Shown here: in pieces, positions 8,992 to 16,653 of the stretch
Layout of the letters: each line of letters starts with the position of its first letter
How positions within the stretch are numbered: position 1 is the stretch's first letter
DNA from: Mesostigma viride
Taxonomy: Eukaryota > Streptophyta > Mesostigmatophyceae > Mesostigmatales > Mesostigmataceae
DNA length: 20,000 nucleotides
Assembly (NCBI GenBank): GCA_009746045.1
Contig: RPFO01002078.1
Location: forward strand, 305,001-325,000
Direction: 5' to 3'
Notes under the pieces: generated by a model
Told to the model about the DNA's origin: nothing
Database searches by the model: none
What the model saw: only the letters and a program-made list of their open reading frames with translations
Translations under genes and position numbers: made by a program

Positions 8992-9008
8992 CAGGGACAG
9001 ACGACGAG

Positions 9009-10043
9009 TTAAGGCTCTCAGGGCCTCCTCCACATTCCACCAATCATCTCCTGCAATCAGAGCATTGATTCAAACCTATCAGGAACGCACCCTGACACCT
9101 GAAGCAGCCATTGAACAGTGGCCTACCTTTATCACTGATCTGAAACAGCTAGTGCTTACCAATAACCACATGGAAGCAGTAGAACGTTTCAACTGGCTTG
9201 CTGCATATAAGGTGAACAAGAATAACCTCTCTGGGGATGCAAAAACATACAGGGTAATGATAGAGAAAGACCTTGAGCTTCTCAAGCTCCAACCAAGGTA
9301 TCTCATCCACACCTGGCTAACAAAAGCTAATTTGCAACCTTCTGTCCTGGCTACCCTGCTTACAGGCCTCAAGTCCCTCTGGGACAACTTCAGAGCTGCC
9401 ATGCTCTATATCGAGGAGGCAGTGGACCCCCTGGGTACTCAGCAACCCCCAGGCCCAGGACCCCAAGGTCCAGGGTGTCCAAGGCCACAAGCGCAAGGGG
9501 GGAGCCAGCCAGGGGGGGGCACCCAAGACCCACAAGTCCTCCCACCAAGGGGGCAGTGGCTCTCAGGGGCGTGGCAACACGTGGCACCGTGTGCCCCTGC
9601 ATGGCAACCCCAACAACAACAACAAAAACAAAAACAACAAAAACAACAACAACAACAGGTCCCAGCAGGGCCAGAACCACAACAACAATCGGTCCCAGCA
9701 GGGAAATAACAACAACAACAACACCAACCAACCTGGAAACCCTGGCCCACGTTGCCTGAGGTGCTTCCAGAGGGGGCATATTCGGGACAACTGCCCCAAC
9801 AACGACTCCCTGAACACCAACGTGGATCTCTGCCCGGGTTGCTGGCACGCACGTCATCCCCTGGGACCTCCTGGCAGCCGGTGCAACAGGACTCGCTACC
9901 AAAAACAACGTGAGTTCTCTCACCTTGCTTACTCTGAGGATGATGATCTCATTACCATTGGGGATGGCAGCCAGGGCATAATTGATTTTGAGGCAGCAAC
10001 CTTACTGTCCTCCCAACACCCTGTATACTGGAACCTTACATAA
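9009..10043 (+). pseudogene. Gag, C-terminal part with CCHC zinc knuckle (frameshifted)
   Basis: Gag resumes at the right TTAA in the frame it left at 7282 (KALRASSTFHQ...) and stays open to 9709. It contains a helical region (IEQWPTFITDLKQLVLTNNH) like a capsid domain. The nucleocapsid part is in another frame (9591-10043): an Asn-rich stretch encoded by CAA/AAC repeats, then the zinc knuckle C-X2-C-X4-H-X4-C (9753-9794: CLRCFQRGHIRDNC) and a second Cys/His cluster (CPGCWHARH) soon after. The CCHC knuckle binds RNA during packaging in retrotransposon Gag proteins. The frame change falls between about 9440 and 9600, a stretch with C5 and G8 runs. Stop at 10041-10043. Confidence 0.8.
9609..9725 (+). 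repeat. CAA/AAC-rich microsatellite inside gag
   Basis: Imperfect CAA repeats (9609-9657), a short break, and more at 9679-9725. The three frames read poly-Gln, poly-Asn and poly-Thr, all open here. The frame leading to the zinc knuckle reads poly-Asn. Confidence 0.8.
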
Positions 10044-11133
10044 AAGCACTAACCCCTACTGTTGACAACTCCATAGATATCAAGGAGCTTGCTCATCAGC
10101 TGCACCTAGCCATGGGTCATGAAACAGTGGCTGAGGAACTGGCCAGACGGCTGGGGGGTAGTAGCATGGGAAAACCACTCAGGAATGCAGTAAAACTGGC
10201 TAGACAACACTGTCAAGAATGTCAGTTCAATAGCCCCAAACCTCAAAAATGGCATACTGCAACTCCTTCCACCAATAGGGGCATGATAGTGGGGGATGTG
10301 ATGCACATCAACAAAGATGTCCAACCCTACCTGATCCTAAAAGACTCATGGTCCAGGTTCACAGTAATGGAACCCTACCTGGCATGTCTGCAGGGCAGCT
10401 ACGTGTTGCACTCATGATTGCTTTACCCAGATTCTACCCAGTTGACAGAATTTTGCTTGATCAACAATTTTCTTGTCTGACTGACCTGGAAGGGTGTGAA
10501 GCAATAGAGATTGCTGGGCTGGAAGATCATGAGGGTCAGGGGGTCATTGAAAGAACCATCAGATCTGTCAAAACCCTACTAGCCAAAAATCCTTCCAAGG
10601 ATGCTACTTCAGGGGTCTATTGTGACAGGGCACTCTGGTGTCATGAAATGTGCACAACCCTAAACATGAGACCTGTCTTGCATGCCACGTGGGGTGAAGT
10701 AATCCCAGCAGGCCTGCAGGCAGGTGTATATCCCCCAGAGGTGATAGCACTGTACAACACTGCACGTGCACAAACCTCAGCAAAACTGGCAGAAAAAGAT
10801 AAAACCCATTCCAGGCCAGTATTCCAAAAAGGTGATCAAGTTCTCTATTACAAGGAAAACAGCTTTGGTAAGGTTGGAACTTGGCTAGGTCCAGTTACCA
10901 TCCGTGGATTTACCAAAAACAGCAAGACCGTGGAGGTCAAGCACAATATCAATGGGAAGCGTCACAGGGTGAGCTGTCATAGAATTAAGAAGTATTATTC
11001 TCCCATGGCAGACGTGCCTGGGGAAGAGTCTTTAAGCATGGACTCACTACTTCTATCTGGCAACTCCAGCATGCCCAGCAGTAGCCTGAGCCACCAATTA
11101 CTGCTGTTGACAGCACCACAGCACCCTCTGTGA
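10044..11133 (+). pseudogene. integrase (HHCC, catalytic core, GPY/F-like tail), frameshifted
   Basis: The first part (to 10417) reads in one frame. It contains the zinc-binding module H-X4-H-X30-C-X2-C: His codons 10103-10105 and 10118-10120, Cys codons 10211-10213 and 10220-10222. The start of the catalytic core follows (VGDVMHIN...YLILKDSWSRFT), with a candidate first Asp. One frame away (10348-11133) the core goes on with DRILLDQQFS and GVIERTIRSVKTLL; the Glu codon at 10549-10551 fits the third catalytic residue. The C-terminal part (FQKGDQVLYY...GTWLGPVTIRGF) looks like a GPY/F module known from Ty3/gypsy and retroviral integrases. The enzyme inserts element cDNA into the host genome. 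Frame change near 10390-10415. It lies directly after Gag with no protease between. Confidence 0.78.
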
Positions 11134-11179
11134 ACCCTTCCACCCTCAGTGAAGCCAGGCCCACTTCACAACCTGGGGA

Positions 11180-12240
11180 TTGCTTAACCAGGCACGAGGT
11201 AGCTGGGTTGGAAGCATTAGCTCAGCCCCAAGGCACGAACCTGTCTGCCAACCTCCCGCTCTGAGGTCCAAATTGGCAGTCGCCTTGCAAGCACTACACA
11301 GGTCACATAAGCAACAAGCTGCTGTGGCCGCAGGGTTGGCAAAAGTCTCAGCTGTGTGCACTAGTCAGGACCCCTGGACCCTGGCAATAGACACTCAGGC
11401 ACAGGTCAGTGTGATCAGTGCACAAGCCATCCCTGGTCTTGAGATTGCACCTTCATTTTGGGCACGGGTGCAGGATTTCTCAGGCCAAAGCTCACTGGAT
11501 GTAGTGGGACAAGTGATGCTCCCTATACTTGGTATTCAGACACCCTTCCAGGTGGTGGAGGGGTACTCTGGTAACACCTTGTTGGGGGAACCTTTTGTAT
11601 CCTATCCTGGGGTGCTTATCTCAGCTAATGAGCTCAGTGTCACAGGGGTGGGTGCAGTTCCTCTGGACCACTTTAAAATCCCTCTCTCCAGTATTGTCCC
11701 TGGTATGGATGCTGTCATCAAGGCAGTCAACACTCAGTATGCACCAGGGGAGATCCCTGATCTGGACAAGTTAGTGCACAGCCAGTTCCTCCATCCCTCA
11801 GCCTTTGGGCTGGGTAAGTGGGACATAGCCATGCACTCACCCCACCAAATCTCCCACGTCATACAAGAATGCAAAACACAAAAAGGGTTTACCAAGTGGC
11901 TGATGGCCATTGTCCACCAAGCCAGGCAGGAATGGGTCCTGCCCAACCCCAAAAACCCTCAATACAAACCTCCTGTCACCCCTTCATCATGGGACGTGCC
12001 AGAGGGAGCCAAAAAGCTCAGATTAAAATTTGTTCTCAAACAAAAACCACAAAAAATGGGCTCCCCAATCTTCCATGCCAGACCATGTGTCACAGAATTA
12101 AAGGGAACATCCACACTGCCAAAAGGGGAAACCTACACACCTGGGCTGCAACAAACCTCACTCAGGATCATGCTCTCCCTATTCCTCCACAACCTCAATG
12201 CAGGCCAAGACTATGTCTGCAAAGCCACTGACATTAATTA
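11180..12240 (+). pseudogene. aspartic protease followed by N-terminal half of copia-type RT
   Basis: The open frame runs 11180-12241; its true upstream joint to integrase is unclear and lies between 11130 and 11260. Residues about 65-150 look like a retropepsin: WTLAIDTQAQVSVIS holds the active-site region, then QDFSGQ...VVGQVMLPI and VVEGY...LLGEPF. The usual D-T-G is D-T-Q here (Asp codon 11390-11392), so catalysis is doubtful unless another change compensates. From about residue 220 the RT begins: RQEWVLPNP, EGAKKLRLKFVLKQKP, RPCVTELKG, TYTPGLQQTSLRIMLSLFL, CKATDIN, matching the palm and fingers blocks of Ty1/copia RT. The frame stops at TAA (12239-12241) just where ...AFLRGD should follow, so a one-base shift at the AAAA run is present. 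Confidence 0.8.
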
Positions 12241-12911
12241 AAAGGGCCTTCCTCAGGGGGGACCCAGAAAAGGCTGAATCTGTGTGGAAAGGGAAGGTGT
12301 ACGTGGTAGACACCCCAGCTGTGTGGAAGCCTTACATTGATGAGCCCCACCTTATCATCAACATTGGGGTGGAAGGGCTTGTCAGTGCCCCAAAAATTTT
12401 CAGAGACTCAGCAGAGGAAGTATTCAAAAAGCTCAAGGCCACGTATGATGACCTGGACCCATGCTTTTTTGTTGTACCCACCCCCTCTGGACTGCTGTTC
12501 TTTGTGTGGCATGGAGATGACCAACTCATCTGTGGGCCTAGAGCTGAGGTGGAAACCTTTGTTCAGCAGGTCCAGGAATCATATGAGATTGGCAAACAGG
12601 TGGAATTGAGCACAACCCCCATCCAGTTCTGTGGCATCATGTTGCAGCTGCACAGGCAGCCAGATCAATGGGTCTGCTCTCTCTCTCCTCCTGCAGAATA
12701 TATTCAAGATTGTCTAGATCTGCTGCATCACACCTGCCTCCCCTTACACATGTGTGCCACTGTTCAGGGCAAACTGGGGTGGTGGTCAGCCATCTGTGGG
12801 GCTCCCTTAGCTGTCATCAGCAGGGTCACCCATGATGTTCTAGTCAAAATCAAATGCAGTCACATCAGGAAGTTGATCCATGACTGCCCCCCCTCATCCT
12901 CCATGGCCTGA
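12241..12911 (+). pseudogene. reverse transcriptase, C-terminal half (copia type)
   Basis: Reading in the frame of 12198-12911, the sequence goes on with KRAFLRGDPEKAESVW, then VEGLVSAPKIFRDS, then the catalytic box F-V-W-H-G-D-D-Q-L-I (the two Asp codons 12516-12521), then FVQQVQESYEIGK and TPIQFCGIMLQLH. The family copies element RNA to DNA. The copia norm is Y-V-D-D; here it is H-G-D-D, keeping both aspartates. The tail KLGWWSAICGAPLAVISRV matches the copia connection region. The frame ends at TGA 12909-12911, after a run of seven C near 12890 where the RNase H frame takes over. Confidence 0.82.
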
Positions 12912-13438
12912 ATCTGATGGAAGACATCCACATACACAGTGTCATGGACAGCTCCATGGAGAGCAGAACAATCAATCAGATGGGGGCACGGGAATCAGGG
13001 CTGTTTTTTCTCACCAACAGGTCAGATTACATGTCCCTCACTTCCTGGTACAGCAGGCTACACCGCAGAAAACCTGGCAGCAGCAACTCAGCTGAATGTC
13101 GTGCTGTGGTGTCTGCTGCATTGCATGCTCGTTCCCTGCAGCACATGCTCACCTGGCTACAAACCCAGGCAGGCAGCACATGCAATGTCATCTCACATCT
13201 CTATACTGACAGCTATTCTGTGATCAGTTTTCTAACCAAGAAATCTGTTTCTGCTGCTGTCCACACTGACCTGGATTGGGTGATCCTCAAACAGGAGGCA
13301 ACCTACTTTCCAGCTGGACTCATGTGGATGATGAGGAAACCCAGCAGACGCTTAACGAAGCTGCGGGATGCTGCTGGCCAACAGTACCAGCTCCTCTTCC
13401 AGAACATGAACCCCTATGATATCAGAGTCAGTGTTTGA
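12912..13438 (+). pseudogene. RNase H domain (copia type)
   Basis: The frame opens from about 12895 and ends at TGA 13436-13438. Features in order: VMDSSMESRTINQ (first Asp region), SGLFFLTNRS...SWYSRLHRRKPGSSNSAECRAVVSAAL (Glu of the family motif), HLYTDSYSVISFL (Asp), then HTDLDWVILKQE and RKPSRRLTKLRD, which matches the LAD-I-TK end of copia RNase H domains. It removes RNA from the RNA-DNA hybrid during reverse transcription. It is joined to RT in one polyprotein in this family; the separation here is a frameshift in the C run near 12890. Confidence 0.8.
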
Positions 13439-13814
13439 ATAAATGACTGGCCATAGCACAGTACACAACCACCACACCCCCTACCACAGCGATAGCTGCT
13501 GGGCGCCATAAAATTCAACACATTCGTTGTGGGGTGTGAGTGCTGGCTAGGTCAGATTTGTATCTGGCATTTGCAGCATGAGGACACAAGCTTTGTATCC
13601 ATTTACTTAATGTGTGCTTCAGTAACTGGCCAAACCAGCCAGCTGTGTACACCTTATTTAATGTGCAATATAACACCTGGCCAGAACAGCCAGCTGTAAC
13701 CAACCTGGCTCAACCAGCCATGTCTCTTTTGTACCCCTAATCAACTTAAAAACAATAACAATAATGTTGGGGGTGCAGACCTGCATTAAGAAATAAATAA
13801 TAAAACAATACTGG
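13439..13814 (+). other. 3' untranslated internal region of the LTR element
   Basis: No gene. It holds an imperfect tandem repeat of about 51 bases (see 13601-13704) and an A-rich stretch before the 3' LTR. The G-run TTGGGGG near 13766 looks purine-rich but is nearly 50 bases from the LTR edge; nothing typical of a polypurine tract is seen at 13800-13814. Confidence 0.6.
13601..13704 (+). repeat. imperfect ~51-bp tandem repeat with CTGGCC...CCAGCC units
   Basis: TTAATGTG...AACTGGCCAAACCAGCCAGCTGT is followed by TTAATGTG...CACCTGGCCAGAACAGCCAGCTGT, then a partial third (CTGGCTCAACCAGCC). Each unit can fold as a small stem. Confidence 0.65.
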
Positions 13815-13975
13815 AGTTAGTCTCCATGCTTTGCTGTAGACTAAGTCTCAAAGGCATTGTGAATACAACGTATGAATAAGCCTTGTAAACCTACGTTGGT
13901 ATGTGAATATAAATACCACGTGGGCTATGCAGATAGGAATGCTAGTCGAGTCGCATACGTTTCCCTAGATAGGTA
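13815..13975 (+). repeat. 3' LTR, first part
   Basis: Identical by eye to 1404-1564, including the TATAAATA (13908-13915). It is broken by a LINE insertion after CTAGATAGGTA (13965-13975). It resumes at 14679. Confidence 0.88.
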
Positions 13976-14678
13976 AGTAAGTAAGTACTTGCGTGTCATG
14001 CGCAAAGGCATGCCACGGAGTACTATGCTAATCTCATTAGAAAAATAATTACACAAAAGTTTAAACAAATATCGTCTGCATCATCCCCCAACCGTTAAGC
14101 ACTAGATGGGGATGTAATCCTCATCCGAGCTGTCCTCTACTGTAATGGCAGACGAGGCGGTAGTGTAGCGGCTATCCTCAGTCAGGACCAATAACCTCCA
14201 CCTGCGGACTTCTACCCTGGCTAGCAACGGGCCGCGGGGCCCGTGGGGAGAAAACAGGAGCATACCCCTCGGGAAGGTGCTTATCGCAGATGGCAGCCCA
14301 TTTCTCCTTGTCAATCATGCGGGCGCGGAGTACGGATAGTCCGAGAAGCCCTGCATCTTCAAGCAGTTGTGTCACATAGGTCCGGGTCGCGCCGCGCCGG
14401 TGCCCGGCACGCGCAAGTTTGCCAGTGGGTTGCGATGGGACAAGGGGACCCTGCCATAGGAGGAGGTGTCTACCTGGTTGGCCCGTCTTAAGCCCCCCGG
14501 CAGGGCCCACATCGGTATTCACCTGGTCTGTGCGGGCAAGATGGCCGGCAAAGAGGAGGCGGCGGTGTCGGATGGTATGGGTGACAAGAGGGAGCTCGCA
14601 GTAGAGCTCGGCCCGGGTGCGGCGTTCTTGGTAGCGGACGCCGAGGATATGACGGAGCATTCGAGTGACGGTGCCGGT
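13976..14678 (-). mobile_element. 5'-truncated LINE copy inserted in the 3' LTR
   Basis: A 703-bp insertion with an 11-bp target duplication, CTAGATAGGTA (13965-13975 and 14679-14689). On the minus strand it carries the C-terminal part of a LINE ORF2 (14178-14660), about 190 bases of 3' region, and a TACT-repeat tail next to the target copy. The variable-length duplication, 5' truncation and simple-repeat tail are typical of target-primed reverse transcription. Its terminus is shared with 1-84 and 18692-18785. A TGTAAT lies in the 3' region. Confidence 0.82.
14178..14678 (-). pseudogene. LINE ORF2 C-terminal fragment
   Basis: The minus-strand frame reads from inside the element (5' cut at 14678) to a stop at 14178-14180. 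It includes MLRHILGVRYQERRTRAELY and HRRLLFAGHLART, the R-R-L-x-x-x-G-H-x-x-R pattern found after the RT domain in many LINE ORF2 proteins, and then a Gly/Arg-rich tail ending ...KEKWAAICDKHLPEGYAPVF. A second frame (14102-14314) ends in an acidic SSDEDYIPI, so the true C-terminus may be either. RT and endonuclease are missing through truncation. The related fragment at 16843-17199 has HHQRRLQLVGHLART-like sequence but differs elsewhere, so the families are related, not the same. Confidence 0.7.
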
Positions 14679-15005
14679 CTAGATAGGTACTTTGGGTACT
14701 GAGGTACGTGACAGATGTCAGTACCCAGTATACGTAGTGTCCTGTCATTGGACGGTACTAGAGTACTTATCCTAGATAGGGACCGTACTGCAGCGTGCAT
14801 TGATCTGTGATCGCACGATGCAGTGACTAGACTGCTACCTGTCATCGTGTGGCCTCGGGCCAACGGTCTGCACCCAACGGGCACTGGCGGCGCAGCCAGT
14901 GAGAGGAACGTTGATAAAGGGTAAACCTATTTTCTAATGAACTCAAGCATTCACTGCTCATTGCTCACTGTGTTCTCAAGCAATATATCCCGTCGCAATC
15001 TAACT
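14679..15005 (+). repeat. 3' LTR, second part
   Basis: Matches 1554-1878 apart from an extra CTTA near 14775, a G for T in CCAACGGGCAC near 14881, and a 2-base loss in AAAGGGTAAACC near 14928. It starts with the second copy of the LINE target duplication and ends CTAACT at 15005, followed by GCGTC. Confidence 0.88.
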
Positions 15006-15010
15006 GCGTC
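15006..15010. other. target site duplication GCGTC (right)
   Basis: Partner of 1399-1403. It lies within codons of the LINE ORF1 on the minus strand. Confidence 0.8.
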
Positions 15011-16001
15011 CACATCTTGTGGTTGATCATCAGGTCCCCGCCACTCCAGTACACCTTGGGCTTCTGGGGGTCCTGCTTATGGCGGAGGTATTCCGGCCAC
15101 AGGTCGCGTCGCTGCTGTTGCTGAGCGGGGGTCAGGTCGTCGTCCAGCGTCCATATGAGGTCGTGCAACCTCTTGCGACGAGAGAGGAACCGCGGCTTAT
15201 CCTCAGAGGAGGGGAAGGTGAGCAGGACTGGTGGGGGAGCCGCCTTGTCCCGTGAGCGGGGAAGGCGGTGGCACCCACGCAGTTCTACCTCACCTACCAG
15301 GCCCATGAGGGTAAGAAGCTGCCGGTTCTTGAGCTCGTCAGCAAGGGAGGTTGACGTCTCACCTGGCTTCTGGGGGAAGCGACGTAGCACCACTTGGCAC
15401 TCGCGGCGAGCGCCGCGGTCGGTGACCTCCCGTTGCTGGGCCTGGCGGTGGTCCTCCCGGAGGCTGGCAGCTCCTGCATGGAGCTTCGTGGCGATGGCGT
15501 CGGTGGTTGAGGCGGTCGCTGACCGCAGCAGGTCCGCATATAGGAGATCGAGCGGCGGGAGGTCACCAGCATCCTGCCGGGGGGCAGCTGGGATGCAATG
15601 GTGGCCGTCTGCTCCGCTATCTTTGGGACCTGTGTGGGCCAGGCCGCCCGCTCGGTGTGGGCGGTGATGGCTTCAAGCTTCTTCATGAGGACGCCGCACT
15701 TGCCCTGAGTCCACCTGGTTAAGGCGAGAGACAAGTGCAGCGTGCGTGTCCGAAGCCTGCGCCGGGGTGTGTAGCGCCGTCGGATATACTGCAGTATATG
15801 GGATTGTAGCTTGTGGACGACCCGGGTTTCCACATTGGAGACCCGGGCCTCGACCGTGTTGAGCGTGGCACCTGTTAAGCGATGTCATCTTCTCGGCCTG
15901 CGGTCACGTGCTCCTCCAGCACTGCGCGGATGTCATCCTTGCAGAGGGAGGGAGCCGAGGGGGCTGCCGGCTGTGCGGGGGCGGGGGCGCTGAGCGCTCA
16001 T
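15006..16001 (-). pseudogene. LINE ORF1, copy A (frameshifted, 3' end cut by the LTR element)
   Basis: Minus-strand pieces in several frames form a LINE ORF1: a possible ATG at 16001 (MSAQRPRP), a helical segment (VLMKKLEAITAHTERAAW, then QVPKIAEQTATIA), an RRM-like block (VLRRFPQKPGETS...LADELKN...PPPVLLTF...EDKPRFLSRRKRLHD) and the end motif (LDDDLTPAQQQQRRDLWPEY, VYWSGGDLMINHKMW). ORF1 proteins of this style bind element RNA and act as chaperones. At least three frame changes are needed, so it is inactive. The reading stops at the LTR insertion; across the insertion the minus strand goes on at 1403 with codons for T-P-P, parallel to K-P-P in the fragment at 746-934. Confidence 0.68.
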
Positions 16002-16040
16002 GCCGAGGTCGCTGAGGCTGCGCTGCATGGTAGTGACTGG

Positions 16041-16545
16041 TCAAGATAAACAGGCGTTGGCGTGGTTCACCAGCCAGCTTCTTGCGGCGATCGATCGAGA
16101 GAGGCACCGAACTCGGGCTGTGATGTCGCTGAAGGTGAGGACCACTGGAGGGGGCCCAGCCTTGGCCCGTGGATGGGGCAGGCGGTAGGCGCACTGCAGT
16201 GCCGCACCTGGCAGCTCCATGACCGCCAAGAGTTGTTTCTTCAGCTCGTCCAGAAGAGAGTCTGGGGTCTCCCCCGGCTGCATGTCAGTGTCGAAGCGCC
16301 TGAGGATGACCCGGCAGCAGCGACGGTCGCGGTCAGCGGCCTCGCGGCGTGTGTCTTCCAGCTCCTGGAGCTTGGTGGTGATGGCGGTCATGGTAGAGGA
16401 TATGCCTGGCTCTTTCAAGAGCAGCTAGGTCAGCAGCCCAGGAGGCGCGAGTTGAGGGGTCATCGCTAGCCCTACCAGCAGGTTGGGCGCAGCGATGGTG
16501 GCTGTTCGCTCGGCGATCTCGGGGACCTGCGTGGCCAGGGCGTCA
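16041..16545 (-). pseudogene. LINE ORF1, copy B (diverged, truncated)
   Basis: A second ORF1 on the minus strand, upstream of copy A and partly parallel to it: [16 protein letters not shown] matches copy A's TQVPKIAEQTATIA, and RRCCRVILRRFDTDMQPGET...LLDELKK...PPPVVLTFSD...RCLSRS matches its RRM-like block. The end motif (DDDLTPAQQQQ) is missing; copy A begins shortly after. The 5' side runs into the ATGG microsatellite at 16547. The two copies differ at many residues, so they are separate family members rather than a recent duplication. Confidence 0.6.
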
Positions 16546-16546
16546 T

Positions 16547-16653
16547 GAATGGATGGATGGATGGATGGATGGATGGATGGATGGATGGATGGATGGATGG
16601 ATGGATGGATGGATGGATGGATGGATGGATGGATGGATGGATGGATGGATGGT
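16547..16653. repeat. (ATGG)n microsatellite, about 26 units
   Basis: Nearly perfect tetranucleotide repeat. On the minus strand it reads CCAT/CATC and follows the 3' side of the LINE RT copy (16660-18535), so it may be that copy's tail, later expanded. The IHPS-type open frames through it are artefacts of the repeat. Confidence 0.9.

Larger units (their letters stand above)
7287..9008. mobile_element. TTAA-flanked non-autonomous DNA transposon (piggyBac-like target)
   Basis: A 1722-bp insertion in gag with a perfect 15-bp terminal inverted repeat: CTCGTCGTCTGTCCC at the left (7287-7301) and its complement at 8994-9008. TTAA flanks both sides. Just inside each end are hairpins built from AACTCAGTCCTC. 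The interior has no transposase frame; the open frames (109, 83 and 76 codons) show no domain. The TIR does not begin with CCC as many piggyBac ends do, so the superfamily is inferred only from TTAA. With one TTAA retained, the gag codons on each side are in the same frame. Confidence 0.75.
1404..15005 (+). mobile_element. LTR retrotransposon, copia-type RT, carrying three nested insertions
   Basis: Two long terminal repeats of 475 and 477 bp (insertion subtracted) are in direct orientation, flanked by GCGTC. Between them lie Gag, integrase, protease, RT and RNase H on the + strand. The RT follows the Ty1/copia pattern: the KFVLKQK block, TDIN...AFLRGD, the GDD box, FCGIML, and a copia-style RNase H with AECRAV and YTDSYS. 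Integrase precedes protease, unlike ordinary copia. The element proper is about 7.65 kb once the nested insertions at 2753-6268, 7287-9008 and 13976-14678 and their extra target copies are removed. No primer binding site complementary to a tRNA 3' end was recognised after 1878, and no clear purine tract lies just before 13815. Confidence 0.88.

Noticed and set aside
9390-9923. Minus-strand open frames of 85-177 codons opposite gag
   Set aside because: They mirror the low-complexity CAA and GC-rich gag region; the CCHC motif and element context put the coding on the plus strand.
9990-10043. Programmed -1 frameshift between Gag and integrase
   Set aside because: The frame relation would fit, but I see no slippery heptamer in the overlap, and other frame changes nearby are plainly not programmed.
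13764-13814. Start of the 3' LTR at TGTTGGGGGTGCAG, which looks like a typical copia LTR start
   Set aside because: This stretch is not present at the 5' LTR. Homology starts at AGTTAG in both, exactly next to the GCGTC duplication.
15155-15667. Plus-strand frame of 170 codons (and similar ones at 16062-16469 and 17808-18112)
   Set aside because: They lie opposite recognisable LINE ORF1 and RT sequence on the minus strand and show no domain.
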